A DNA stretch of 64,000 bases from Pseudomonadota bacterium. GTDB lineage: Bacteria > Pseudomonadota > Alphaproteobacteria > Acetobacterales > Acetobacteraceae. The stretch is taken from NCBI GenBank assembly GCA_021851785.1, contig JAJZBV010000006.1, positions 54,480 through 118,479 on the forward strand, read 5' to 3'. The position numbers were made by a program, and so were the translations under genes. How positions within the stretch are numbered: the stretch's first letter is position 1; each line of letters opens with the position of its first letter. The notes beneath the pieces are model-generated. The model did not search any database. It was not told the DNA's origin and saw only the letters and a program-made list of their open reading frames with translations. Positions 9,481 through 18,294 of this stretch are shown piece by piece.

Positions 9481-10742
9481 CGGGGCCCCCGGACAAAGAC
9501 CGCAAGGTATTGCTGGTGGTCAATAATTTTCCTCCCGTGCGGGGCGGCTCGGCGGTCGTTTACGACAACCTCGCCCGCCATGGCGGCGGCCGGGTCATGG
9601 TCCTCGCGCCGCGCATCAGCTACACCGACGGCCTGCCCCTGATCGGCTGGCGCGAACACGACCGCAAGGCGCCGTTTCCCGTCCGGCGCCTCAAGCTGCT
9701 GCGGACGGTGATCGATCCGCCACGCGGCCAATGGTTCGGCAAGCTCGGTTTCCGCCTTCACGACGTCATGATCCGCCTGCGTCTGGCCGCGACCGTGCTG
9801 TGGCTGATCGCGCATGAGCGAATCGGGGCGGTCTGCCTCGGCGAATTGCTCGCCAGCGGCTGGCTGGTCGGCCTGCTCGGCAAAATCCCCGGCGTCACCA
9901 CCCTGGTCTATATCCACGGCGAGGAGATCACCACCGACGACCCTTACGACCCTGGCCATCACCGCCGCCGCCACGGCTTGCTCGGTGTCGATCACATCAT
10001 CGTCGTCAGCCGCTTCACCCTCGGCGCGGTACGCCGTCTTTTGGGCGCGGAAAGCCCGGCGCGCATCAGCCTGATCGAAAACGGCGTCGATACCGCCCGC
10101 TTCCGCCCGGCCGCCAAACGCGCCGATCTCTTGCGCCTCTATCGGCTCGAAGGCGCCTTCGTGTTCGTCTCGGTGTGCCGGCTTCTGGAGAAAAAAGGCA
10201 TCGACCAGGCGATTCGCGCCTTGGCCGAAATCGCGCCGCCGCGGCCCGATATCCGCCTGCTCGTCGTCGGCCAGGGCCCCTACCGGGCGCGGCTCGAGGA
10301 GATCGCGCGCGAAGCGGGGATCGCGGACAAGGTCGTCTTCACCGGCCTCGTGCCGGAGGAGGAACTGGTCGATCATTACTGCCTCGGCGATGTCTTCGTG
10401 ATGCCCAATCGGGCGCTTCCCGATGGCGACACCGAGGGCTTCGGCCTGGTTTTTCTCGAAGCCAATAGCTGCGGCCTGCCGGTCATCGCCGGGCGCGACG
10501 GCGGCAGCACCGATGCGGTGGCGGACGGGGTGAATGGCATCGTCGTCGATGGCGGCTCGGTCGCGGCGATCGCCGGCGCGATGGCGCGGCTCCACGACGA
10601 TGCCGATCTCCGCGAAACCCTCCGCCGCCAGGGCCTCGCCACCGCCGCCGCCGCCGGCTGGGAGGAAAAAAGCGCGGCTTTTCTGCGGCTTGCGCTCGAG
10701 GGCGATGCGCCAGCGGACAAGCCTCGGGATGGGGCGCGCTAG
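9477..10742 (+). CDS. Glycosyltransferase family 4
   Basis: 'LIENGVDTARFRP', 'LLVVGQGPYRARLEEIAREAGIADKVVFTGLVPEEELVDHY', 'EGFGLVFLEANSCGLPVIAGRDGGSTDAV'; ATGA overlap with upstream gene. Confidence 0.88.
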   Translation: MTGPPDKDRKVLLVVNNFPPVRGGSAVVYDNLARHGGGRVMVLAPRISYTDGLPLIGWREHDRKAPFPVRRLKLLRTVIDPPRGQWFGKLGFRLHDVMIRLRLAATVLWLIAHERIGAVCLGELLASGWLVGLLGKIPGVTTLVYIHGEEITTDDPYDPGHHRRRHGLLGVDHIIVVSRFTLGAVRRLLGAESPARISLIENGVDTARFRPAAKRADLLRLYRLEGAFVFVSVCRLLEKKGIDQAIRALAEIAPPRPDIRLLVVGQGPYRARLEEIAREAGIADKVVFTGLVPEEELVDHYCLGDVFVMPNRALPDGDTEGFGLVFLEANSCGLPVIAGRDGGSTDAVADGVNGIVVDGGSVAAIAGAMARLHDDADLRETLRRQGLATAAAAGWEEKSAAFLRLALEGDAPADKPRDGAR

Positions 10743-10747
10743 CGGCG

Positions 10748-11521
10748 ATGTCGCTCGGCCCCTTCGCCATTGCCGCTATCGTGCCGCCGCTCAACCTGGT
10801 GCCGCTCGGCCTCGCCGGGGTCGCGCTCGCCGCGCTGACGCGCTGGCGCCGGCTCGGGCTCGCCATCGCCGGGGTGGCGCTGGCCTTGCTGCTGGTGCTC
10901 GCCTTGCCGTTCACCGGGGGGCTGCTGATCGCCTCGCTCGAGCGCGGTTTGCCACTCATCCCACCCGCCGATGACCCGCCGCGCGCCATCGTCGTGCTCG
11001 CCGCCGAGGTCGATCATGGCGCGCGCGATCCCGGGGCGAGCAGTGCCGCGGACGATCAGGCGGTCGATCTCGGCCCGCTCACCGTCATGCGTCTCCGCGC
11101 CGCCGCCGCCCTCGCCCGGCGCACCGGGCTGCCGGTGCTGGTCAGCGGCGGCAAGCCGCCGGACGGGTCGGTCTCGCTCGCCGCCCTGATGGCCGAGAGT
11201 CTGCGCGACGATTTCGGCGTCCCGACGCGCTGGCGCGAAGACCGCTCCGACGATACCTGGGAGAACGCCAGCGACAGCGCCGCCATCCTCCGCCGCGAGG
11301 GGATCGGCTCGGTCTATCTCGTCACCCATGCCTGGCACATGCCGCGGGCGCTGATCGCGTTCCGCCATGCCGGCCTCCGCGCCACCGCCGCCCCGGTTCT
11401 GCTCGACCACGCGCCGACCGGGATCGCGAGCGATTTCGCGCCCCGCCTCAGCGGCTGGCGGATGAGCTTCTATGCCCTGCATGAATGGATCGGTTGCCTC
11501 TATTATGCCTGGCGGCGCTGA
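10748..11521 (+). CDS. YdcF/DUF218-family membrane protein
   Basis: 'AIVVLAAEVDHG...LPVLVSGGKPPDGSVSLAALMAESL...WENASDSAAILRREGIGSVYLVTHAWHMPRALIAF'. Confidence 0.8.
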   Translation: MSLGPFAIAAIVPPLNLVPLGLAGVALAALTRWRRLGLAIAGVALALLLVLALPFTGGLLIASLERGLPLIPPADDPPRAIVVLAAEVDHGARDPGASSAADDQAVDLGPLTVMRLRAAAALARRTGLPVLVSGGKPPDGSVSLAALMAESLRDDFGVPTRWREDRSDDTWENASDSAAILRREGIGSVYLVTHAWHMPRALIAFRHAGLRATAAPVLLDHAPTGIASDFAPRLSGWRMSFYALHEWIGCLYYAWRR

Positions 11522-11525
11522 GCGG

Positions 11526-12605
11526 ATGGAGGTGTTCGCGACCCCCGATCTCGCGGCGCTGCCGGAGGCGATGTTCCCCGAAGCGGCGGCGGATTTCTTC
11601 TCCTCGCGCCTCTGGTACGCGACGGTGATCGCCGCTGCCCTGCCGGTCGGGGTCGCGCCCTGTTTCGTCGCGGCGCGGCGGCGCGGCGCCGTCCGGGCGG
11701 TGTTTCCGCTCCGCCTCGACCCGGCCGGCCCGGCCAGCCTCACCACCCCCTATACCTGCCTCCACGCCCCGCTCTTCGCCACTGACGCCGATCAGGAGGA
11801 GCGCGCGGCGGCGGCGGCGGCGTTCGGGGGGGTTTGCCGGCGCTATCCGGTGGTGCGGCTCGACGCGCTCGCCGCCGGGACGCGGGATCTGGCGGCGCTC
11901 GCGGCCGGGGCACGTGCCGCGGGGCTCATCGTGCGGCGGTTTCAGCATTTCGGCAATTGGCACGAGGATCTCGCCGAGCGCGACTTTGCATCCTACCTCG
12001 CTTGCCGGCCGGGGCCGCTCCGCGAGACCATCCGGCGGAAGCTCCGCCGCGCCGACGAGCGCACGCAGCTTACGATGATCTCCACGGCGGACGGGTTGGA
12101 GGCCGGCATCGCCGCGTTCGAGCGGGTCTATGCGCGGAGCTGGAAGGGGCCCGAGCCGTTCCCGCGTTTCAATGCCGCGCTGATGCGGGCGGCGGCGCCG
12201 CTCGGCCTCCTCCGCCTGTTCATCCTCGCGGACGCATCCGGCCCGATCGCGGTGCAGTTCTGGATCGTCGCCGGGGGCACAGCGACGGTGCTGAAACTCG
12301 CCCATGACGAGGCCGCCCGCGCCCTCTCGCCCGGCACCGTGCTGACGGCGCGGGCGATTCGCAGTCTGATCGCCACGGACGGCGTCTCCGGGCTCGATTT
12401 CGGCCGCGGCGACGATCCCTATAAATCGCTCTGGGCGAGCCGGCGGCGCCAGCGGATCGGGCTTTTGCTGATCAACCCCCGCCGCCCCGGCGGGCTCGTG
12501 ACCCTCGCCCGCCACATCGCCGGCGAGGTGAGCCGCTCGCTGCGCGGCAAACGTCCGCCGCCGGGACGCGCCAACCTGGGCAGCGCCAACCCGGGCAGCG
12601 ATTGA
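11526..12605 (+). CDS. FemAB/BioF2-like GNAT-fold acyltransferase
   Basis: 'RETIRRKLRRADERTQL', 'FERVYARSWKGPEPFPRFNAALMRAAAPLGLLRLFILADASGPIAVQFWIVAGGTATVLKLAHDEAARALSPGTVLTARAI'. Confidence 0.75.
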   Translation: MEVFATPDLAALPEAMFPEAAADFFSSRLWYATVIAAALPVGVAPCFVAARRRGAVRAVFPLRLDPAGPASLTTPYTCLHAPLFATDADQEERAAAAAAFGGVCRRYPVVRLDALAAGTRDLAALAAGARAAGLIVRRFQHFGNWHEDLAERDFASYLACRPGPLRETIRRKLRRADERTQLTMISTADGLEAGIAAFERVYARSWKGPEPFPRFNAALMRAAAPLGLLRLFILADASGPIAVQFWIVAGGTATVLKLAHDEAARALSPGTVLTARAIRSLIATDGVSGLDFGRGDDPYKSLWASRRRQRIGLLLINPRRPGGLVTLARHIAGEVSRSLRGKRPPPGRANLGSANPGSD

Positions 12606-12615
12606 AGGAGCCTTC

Positions 12616-13752
12616 ATGCGTATTCTTTATAGCCATCGCATCCAGTCGCGTGACGGGCAGAGCGTGCATGTCGAGGAACTGATCGCCGCCTTGCGCGCCG
12701 AAGGCGCCGAGGTTCTGGTCGTCGGCCCGGGGTTTTATGAGCAATCCGGCTTCGGCGGCGAAAGCCGTCTCGTCGCCCTCGCCCGCCGCCTGCTGCCCGC
12801 AGCCCTCGCCGAGCTTGCCGAACTCGCCTACAACCTTCCGGCGTATCGCCGCCTTCGCCGCGCCGCGCGCGGCTTTCGCCCCGATGTCATCTATGAGCGC
12901 TATAATCTTTTCTATCTCGCCGGGGCCGCTCTCGCGCGGAACGAGGGGATACCGTTTTTTCTCGAAGTCAATGCGCCGCTCGCCGAGGAGCGGGCGCGGT
13001 TCGGCGGGCTTCGCCTCGGCGGGCTGGCGCGCTGGGCGGAGCGCCATGTCTGGCGCGCGGCGGCGCGGGTTTTTGCGGTGACCGGCGTGCTCGGCGAGAT
13101 GATCGCGCAGAGTGGCGTCGCCTCCGAGCGCCTCGTCATCACCCCGAACGGCATCGATCTCGCGGCGTTTGCCGAGCCCCGCGATGGCGCCATCGGGCGC
13201 GAGACACTGGTGCTCGGCTTCACCGGCTTCGTGCGCGAATGGCACGGGTTGGACGCGGTGATCACGGCACTCGCCGCGCCGGGCACCGATCCGCGTCTTC
13301 GCCTCGTCATCGCCGGCGACGGTCCGGCGCGGCCGCGCCTTGAGCGCCAGGCGGCGGCGCTTGGCGTTGCCGCGCGGGTCCGCTTCACCGGGCTCGTCGG
13401 CCGGGCGGAGATTCCGGCGCTGGTCGCGGATTTCGATATCGCGCTACAGCCGCGCGTCGTGGCCTACGCCTCGCCCTTGAAGATTTTCGAATACATAGCC
13501 GCCGGCCGCGCCATCGTCGCCCCGGACCAGCCCAATATCCGCGAAATCCTCGACCATGAACGGAGCGCGCTGCTCTTTGACCCGAACCGGGAGGGCGCGA
13601 TGTGGGCGGCGATCATGCGCCTTGCCGGCGACCCCGATCTCCGCGCCCGGCTCGGCGCCGAGGCCCGCGCGGACATCATCCGCCGCGACTACACCTGGGC
13701 CGGCAATGCCCGCCGCGTCCTCGCCCATGCCGCCGCGGCGGCGCGGCGATGA
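12616..13752 (+). CDS. Glycosyltransferase family 4
   Basis: 'VITPNGIDLAAFAEP', 'LVIAGDGPARPRLERQAAALGVAARVRFTGLVGRAEIPALV', 'LKIFEYIAAGRAIVAPDQPNIREIL'. Confidence 0.88.
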   Translation: MRILYSHRIQSRDGQSVHVEELIAALRAEGAEVLVVGPGFYEQSGFGGESRLVALARRLLPAALAELAELAYNLPAYRRLRRAARGFRPDVIYERYNLFYLAGAALARNEGIPFFLEVNAPLAEERARFGGLRLGGLARWAERHVWRAAARVFAVTGVLGEMIAQSGVASERLVITPNGIDLAAFAEPRDGAIGRETLVLGFTGFVREWHGLDAVITALAAPGTDPRLRLVIAGDGPARPRLERQAAALGVAARVRFTGLVGRAEIPALVADFDIALQPRVVAYASPLKIFEYIAAGRAIVAPDQPNIREILDHERSALLFDPNREGAMWAAIMRLAGDPDLRARLGAEARADIIRRDYTWAGNARRVLAHAAAAARR

Positions 13753-13762
13753 GACCCCCCGC

Positions 13763-15286
13763 CTAGCGCACGCCGCCCGGCCACAGCACCACCCGCAGGG
13801 TCTGGGCGATGATCAGGAGATCGAACAGAATATTGAAATTCTTCACGTAATAGAGGTCATAGCTGAGCTTCGAGCGGGCATCGTCGATCGAGGCGCCGTA
13901 GGGGTAGTTGATTTGCGCCCAGCCGGTGAGCCCGGCCTTGACGACGTGGCGCTCGTGATAGAGCGGCAATTGGGCGGCGAGCATGCCAACGAAGGCGGGC
14001 CGTTCCGGGCGCGGGCCGACCAGGGACATATCGCCGCTCAGCACGTTGAAGATCTGCGGCATCTCGTCGATGCGGGTGCGCCGCAGCCAGGCGCCGACGC
14101 GGGTGATGCGTTGGTCCTTGTCCGCCGCCCAAACCGCGCCCGCTCGCTCGGCATCGACCCGCATGGTGCGCAGTTTCATGATCCGGAAAATCCGCCCGTT
14201 CCGGGTCACCCGCTCCTGGCGATAAAAAATCGGCCCGCCATCGTCGAGCTTGATCACCAGCGCCGCGGCGAGCAGGAAGGGGATGAAGCCGAGCAGTAAC
14301 ATCACGCTGACCAAGAGATCCAGGCTGCGCTTGAGGACACGGGTGACGAGGCCGAACTGGAACCCATCGGAGTAGAGCAGCCAGCCGAGTTCCATCCGCT
14401 TGAGATCGACGCGGCGGATCTCCTTCTCGACGAAATCGAGATACTGCTTGACCGGGAAACCGGCGATCTTGCAGGCGAGCAGAACTTCGAGATCCATGCC
14501 CCGCCGCTCATCCGGGGCGACGATGATCTGCTCGGCGGCGAAACGGCGGGCGGCGGCGAGCAGGCCCTGCCCGCTTGCCGCGACGATCGGCCCGGCGGCG
14601 CCGTCCGCGAGACGGGGATCGACCTCGCCGAACACCGGATCATGGGCGAAAGCGATCTGATAATGAACGCCGCGCCCCTCTTTCCCCAGCATCCAGACCA
14701 GATCCCAGGCTCGCCGCCCGGCGCCGATGATCAGCACGCGGCGGCGGAACAGGCCCTGCCGGCGCAGGCCATAAAACACCAGCCGCGCGAAAACCCCGCT
14801 GACCGAGCCGCTGCCGAGCGCCACGGTGAACAAAAGCGCCTGATTATGCAGCGGCACCGCCGGCTCGAGCGTGGTGAGCAGGGCCATCGGCGCGGCGATC
14901 CCGACGGCGCCGAAGCCGACCGCGAGCGGCAGGCGGGCCAGCGCCTTGCGGGTCTCGAGGATCATGTCGCGGCGATAAAGACCGAGCGCATAGAGACCGG
15001 CGAGCATCGCCGCGGGATAGAGCAGCAGCGTGACCGCGGTAACCGGAGACGGCGGCGGCAAGCCGGCGAGCGTCGCGACCGCGGCGAAAACCCCCGGCCA
15101 GATCGGCACGAGGAACGCGCAATCCAGCAGGAACAGCGCGAGCCCCGGCGAGGGGCCGGAAAACCGCCCGCCCGCGCCCCTGCCCCCGGCATCGCCCCGG
15201 CCGGCATCGCCGCGGTGCGATTGCGCCGACCCATGCTCGAAGCGGTCACCCTCCGCCGCGACGAACCCGCTCTTGACGCCACCCAT
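13763..15286 (-). CDS. EpsB/TIGR03013-like polyprenyl-phosphate sugar phosphotransferase
   Basis: C-terminal 'KLDDGGPIFYRQERVTRNGRIFRIMKLRTMRVDAE...TRIDEMPQIFNVLSGDMSLVGPRPERPAFV...GLTGWAQINYPYGASIDDARSKLSYDLYYVKN'; central 'PDERRG...LGWLLYSDGFQ'. Confidence 0.88.
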   Translation of the reverse strand: MGGVKSGFVAAEGDRFEHGSAQSHRGDAGRGDAGGRGAGGRFSGPSPGLALFLLDCAFLVPIWPGVFAAVATLAGLPPPSPVTAVTLLLYPAAMLAGLYALGLYRRDMILETRKALARLPLAVGFGAVGIAAPMALLTTLEPAVPLHNQALLFTVALGSGSVSGVFARLVFYGLRRQGLFRRRVLIIGAGRRAWDLVWMLGKEGRGVHYQIAFAHDPVFGEVDPRLADGAAGPIVAASGQGLLAAARRFAAEQIIVAPDERRGMDLEVLLACKIAGFPVKQYLDFVEKEIRRVDLKRMELGWLLYSDGFQFGLVTRVLKRSLDLLVSVMLLLGFIPFLLAAALVIKLDDGGPIFYRQERVTRNGRIFRIMKLRTMRVDAERAGAVWAADKDQRITRVGAWLRRTRIDEMPQIFNVLSGDMSLVGPRPERPAFVGMLAAQLPLYHERHVVKAGLTGWAQINYPYGASIDDARSKLSYDLYYVKNFNILFDLLIIAQTLRVVLWPGGVR

Positions 15287-15364
15287 GCCCGAGCGCTTTC
15301 CCCTTGTCGTCCGATCGGTTCTAATAGCGTGGATTCCTTAATAATCCGCTGATGGTCCGGCGGT

Positions 15365-15820
15365 TTACCCGGCCGCGCGCCGGGCCTGCTCCCAGAAGCC
15401 ACGATAATCATAGGTCGGGTAGAATTCCGTGGTGTAGCCGCCCCAGGCCGCGCTTTCGACGACGACGTTGACCTCGCGCAGTTTTTCCGGCGGCAGGCTG
15501 AGAATGACCACCTGGCCGATGCCCATCATCACGTACCAGCCGATGATCTCGACCCCGGCGGGGGGGAATTTCTTGAACCAGCCGGTCTCTTTCAGATGGG
15601 CGTTGATTTCGCCGAGCGTCTTCTTCTCGTCATGGCGCAGGAAAATGGTCAGCATGACGCGCCCTGGGGGAAGATCACCCGGCGGCGCGGCCGGCGCCGC
15701 ATCGGCGCGGGCGCCATTGGCTTTGACCAGGGCGGCGAGCGGCAGGCTGGCGAGCAGGCGGGCGAGGGCGCGGCGCGGCGCTTTGATCCGGGCGAGCCCG
15801 GTTGGGGCGGGTTGGGTCAT
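15365..15820 (-). CDS. Secreted protein of unknown function, overlapping the TIGR03123-like gene
   Basis: 'MTQPAPTGLARIKAPRRALARLLASLPLAALVKANGARADA' signal-like start; start overlaps stop of upstream gene (ATGA). Confidence 0.65.
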   Translation of the reverse strand: MTQPAPTGLARIKAPRRALARLLASLPLAALVKANGARADAAPAAPPGDLPPGRVMLTIFLRHDEKKTLGEINAHLKETGWFKKFPPAGVEIIGWYVMMGIGQVVILSLPPEKLREVNVVVESAAWGGYTTEFYPTYDYRGFWEQARRAAG

Positions 15821-16842
15821 GATCGATCCTCCGTTCTGGACAGCAAAACCCCGATCGCCGCCGCCGGCGCATGCGTGGCCGCGGCGCGATCGGTGAAAAG
15901 CGGCTGGCACCTTCGCCCCAGCCGGGCGGCGAGGCGGCGCATCAGCGCGGCGCCGACCCCGGCGGCGATCACCGGCGCGTCGGCGGGCAGCGGGCAGCGC
16001 GAGAGCACCAACAGCGCCGCGTCATGGATCCGGCGGAGCTGCGCCTCGGCGAGAAACCCGGCGAGATCGCGCCACGCAGCCGGGCTCGCCTCGCCGGCAT
16101 CGCGCCCAAGCATGCGGGCGAGCCGGGCGATCGAGGCGGCCGGCGTCTTTTCCCGCCCATCCGCCGCCGGCATCTGATCGTCGGCCTCGTCGAGTTCGCC
16201 GAGAATGCGGTAGAGATCGGCGCTGGTCGCGAAATGCTCGCAAGCGAGCGGCGTCCATATCCCGGCGAACGGCACGCGGTCGGCCAGCGCCATGACGAAG
16301 CTGCGGGTCAGCCCGGTATAGACTAGCTCCCCGGCGGCGAGCCGCTCGGCGTCACCCGTCCCGCAGGCCACGATCTCCCCGCCCGAGATCGGAATGAGGT
16401 CGGTCGTCGTCGAGCCGCAATCGGCGAACAGCGCCGCCGGATGGGCGGAGGCGGCGAGCGCGGCGGACGCATGCCAGTTCGCCGAGGCGATGGCGCCCTC
16501 GCGCCCGGCGACGTCAGCGACGAAGCCCTCCCGCCCGGCATAGAACGCGACCGGCGCCGGGGCCAGGGCGGCGGTCATCAGGGCGGCGAGCCGGCGCACG
16601 CCCTCGCCTCGCTCCGGAAAAATATCGGCAAGCTCGCCGGTCATGGTGACGCCGTGGCGGCGCGCCGGGCCGAGATCGCGCCGCATTTCGGCGATCGCCG
16701 CCTCCAGACGGTCGAGACCGAGCCAGAGCGGCGCCGGTAGCTGCCGCGCGGCGACGACGCGCCCGGCCCCGCTCCCCCCGGCCTCGATCCGCGCCGCCTT
16801 GAGATGCGCGCCGCCGATATCCCAGCCGATCACCGCCACCAT
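15817..16842 (-). CDS. H4MPT-linked C1-transfer pathway protein (hydantoinase/oxoprolinase-like, TIGR03123-like)
   Basis: 'MVAVIGWDIGGAHLKAARIE', 'HGVTMTGELADIFPERGEGVRRL', 'FADCGSTTTDLIPISGG'. Confidence 0.8.
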   Translation of the reverse strand: MVAVIGWDIGGAHLKAARIEAGGSGAGRVVAARQLPAPLWLGLDRLEAAIAEMRRDLGPARRHGVTMTGELADIFPERGEGVRRLAALMTAALAPAPVAFYAGREGFVADVAGREGAIASANWHASAALAASAHPAALFADCGSTTTDLIPISGGEIVACGTGDAERLAAGELVYTGLTRSFVMALADRVPFAGIWTPLACEHFATSADLYRILGELDEADDQMPAADGREKTPAASIARLARMLGRDAGEASPAAWRDLAGFLAEAQLRRIHDAALLVLSRCPLPADAPVIAAGVGAALMRRLAARLGRRCQPLFTDRAAATHAPAAAIGVLLSRTEDRS

Positions 16843-16933
16843 CCGCGCCCCCTATCGTCGCGAGAGGATGCACCGCGAGCGCCACTTGTGCCAAGCTCGC
16901 GGCGAGACATCATGGCAGGCGGAGGCGCGTCAC

Positions 16934-17632
16934 ATGGAGGTGATCCCGGTCATCGACCTCAAGGGCGGGGAGGTGGTGCATGCGCGCCGCGGCGAGCGGG
17001 CCGCCTATCGCCCGATCGCGACCCCGCTCGCCGCCGGCAGCGCGCCGGAGGCGGTGCTCGCCGGCCTGTTCGGGCTTTTCCCGTTCCGAAAAGTCTATGT
17101 CGCCGATCTCGACGCGATCGCCGGCGGCGCCGGGCATGGCGCGGTGCTCGCGGATTTGGCGGCGCGGTTCCCGGAAGTGGAATTCTGGGTCGATAACGGC
17201 GTCGGGACGGAAGCGGCGGCGCGGGCGTGGCTCGCGCGCCATCCTGACGTCCTGGTCATCGGGAGCGAGTCGCAAAGCGATCCCGCGCTGCTCGCGGCGC
17301 TGGCCGGGGAGCGGCGGGTGGTGCTGTCGCTCGATTTCCGGGGCGAGGATTTTCTTGGCCCGCCGGCGATCCTCACCGAGGCGGCGCGGTGGCCGGGGCG
17401 GGTGATCGCGATGACGCTGGCCCGGGTCGGCGCCGGGGCGGGGCCGGATTTCGCGCGTCTCGCCGAGATCGAGGTGCGGGCGGGGGGGCGGGCGCTTTAT
17501 GCCGCCGGTGGGGTGCGCGACGCCGACGATCTCGCGGCGCTGGCGGCGGGGGGGATCGCCGGGGTGCTGGTCGCGAGCGCGCTCCATTCCGGCGCCCTCG
17601 ATGGGGCCGCGCTGGCGCGGCTGGCGGGGTGA
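16934..17632 (+). CDS. HisA-like (COG1411-type) TIM-barrel protein
   Basis: 'MEVIPVIDLKGGEVVHARRGERAAYRPI', 'VYVADLDAIAGG', 'LYAAGGVRDADDLAALAAGGIAGVLVASALHSGAL'; divergent from the TIGR03123-like gene. Confidence 0.75.
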   Translation: MEVIPVIDLKGGEVVHARRGERAAYRPIATPLAAGSAPEAVLAGLFGLFPFRKVYVADLDAIAGGAGHGAVLADLAARFPEVEFWVDNGVGTEAAARAWLARHPDVLVIGSESQSDPALLAALAGERRVVLSLDFRGEDFLGPPAILTEAARWPGRVIAMTLARVGAGAGPDFARLAEIEVRAGGRALYAAGGVRDADDLAALAAGGIAGVLVASALHSGALDGAALARLAG

Positions 17633-17636
17633 GGGC

Positions 17637-17873
17637 TCAGGCTTCCCGAAGATCGAGGCGGCGTTCGATGCGGTCGAGCCGTTCTTCCGTGCGATCGGCG
17701 CGCACCGCGACATTCGCGTAATGGCTGGCTTCGGTGGCCGCGAGGTTGGCGATGCCGATTTCCAGCGCGGTAAGCCGATGTTTCACATCGCGCATATCCT
17801 CGCCCAGGCGATCGACCTTGTCGTCGATGCGGCGAAGATACCGGAGGACGATGTTTTCGGGGTCTTCGGTCAC
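17637..17873 (-). CDS. Short coiled-coil protein (78 aa), unknown function
   Basis: 'MTEDPENIVLRYLRRIDDKVDRLGEDMRDVKHRLTALEIGIANLAATEASHYANVAVRADRTEERLDRIERRLDLREA'; low sequence complexity of a heptad type. Confidence 0.6.
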   Translation of the reverse strand: MTEDPENIVLRYLRRIDDKVDRLGEDMRDVKHRLTALEIGIANLAATEASHYANVAVRADRTEERLDRIERRLDLREA

Positions 17874-17981
17874 GTCGTTTTTCCATTCAGATGCGAGCGC
17901 GCCTGGGCCAGTAAGGCCGCCGGTTTCGCCAATGCCGTTTTTTATTTACGCCGTTTGCCGCTCGGTCTCAATCGCCCTTTC

Positions 17982-18070
17982 GGCGGGGCGCGGGATTGCC
18001 GGGGTTCCGGTCGCGGAGCGCGCTCCACTCCGGCGCCCTCGATGGGGCCGCGCTGGCGCGGCTGGCGTGA
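17982..18070 (+). pseudogene. Frameshifted duplicate of the 3' end of the hisA-like gene
   Basis: Near-identical to 17542..17632; translates GIAGVPVA, then after a 1-nt shift SALHSGALDGAALARLA*. Confidence 0.75.
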
Positions 18071-18083
18071 ACGGGATGCGGGT

Positions 18084-18130
18084 CCGGGGGCGCTGCCCCC
18101 GGCGGGTCCAGGGCAGCGCCCTGGCCTTTC
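18084..18130 (+). terminator. Double GC hairpin followed by T-rich tract
   Basis: CCGGGGGC-GCT-GCCCCCGG (18084..18102) and CCAGGGC-AGC-GCCCTGG (18108..18124) followed by CCTTTCTTTTTCCC. Confidence 0.5.
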
Positions 18131-18294
18131 TTTTTCCCGCGTTTTTCCGATGTCTGGTGGTGGGGCGTCAGATGGAACCTGTCATTTCCACTGCCTTCCC
18201 TCGCGATAGCCATCCTCCTGCCAGCAGCCCCCATTCCGACGTCCTTGATCGCGCGGCGCTGGTGAAAACCACCTCACTCAGTGCATGGGCATCT

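Noticed and set aside
10748-11521. Possible exosortase
   Set aside because: Reads as YdcF/DUF218 (SGGKPPDG, THAWHMPRA) with few membrane segments, not an EpsH-type protein
12555-12605. Short tandem duplication (GCCAACCYGGGCAGC) at the FemAB-like gene 3' end
   Set aside because: Two imperfect 15-bp units in a disordered tail; ordinary slippage
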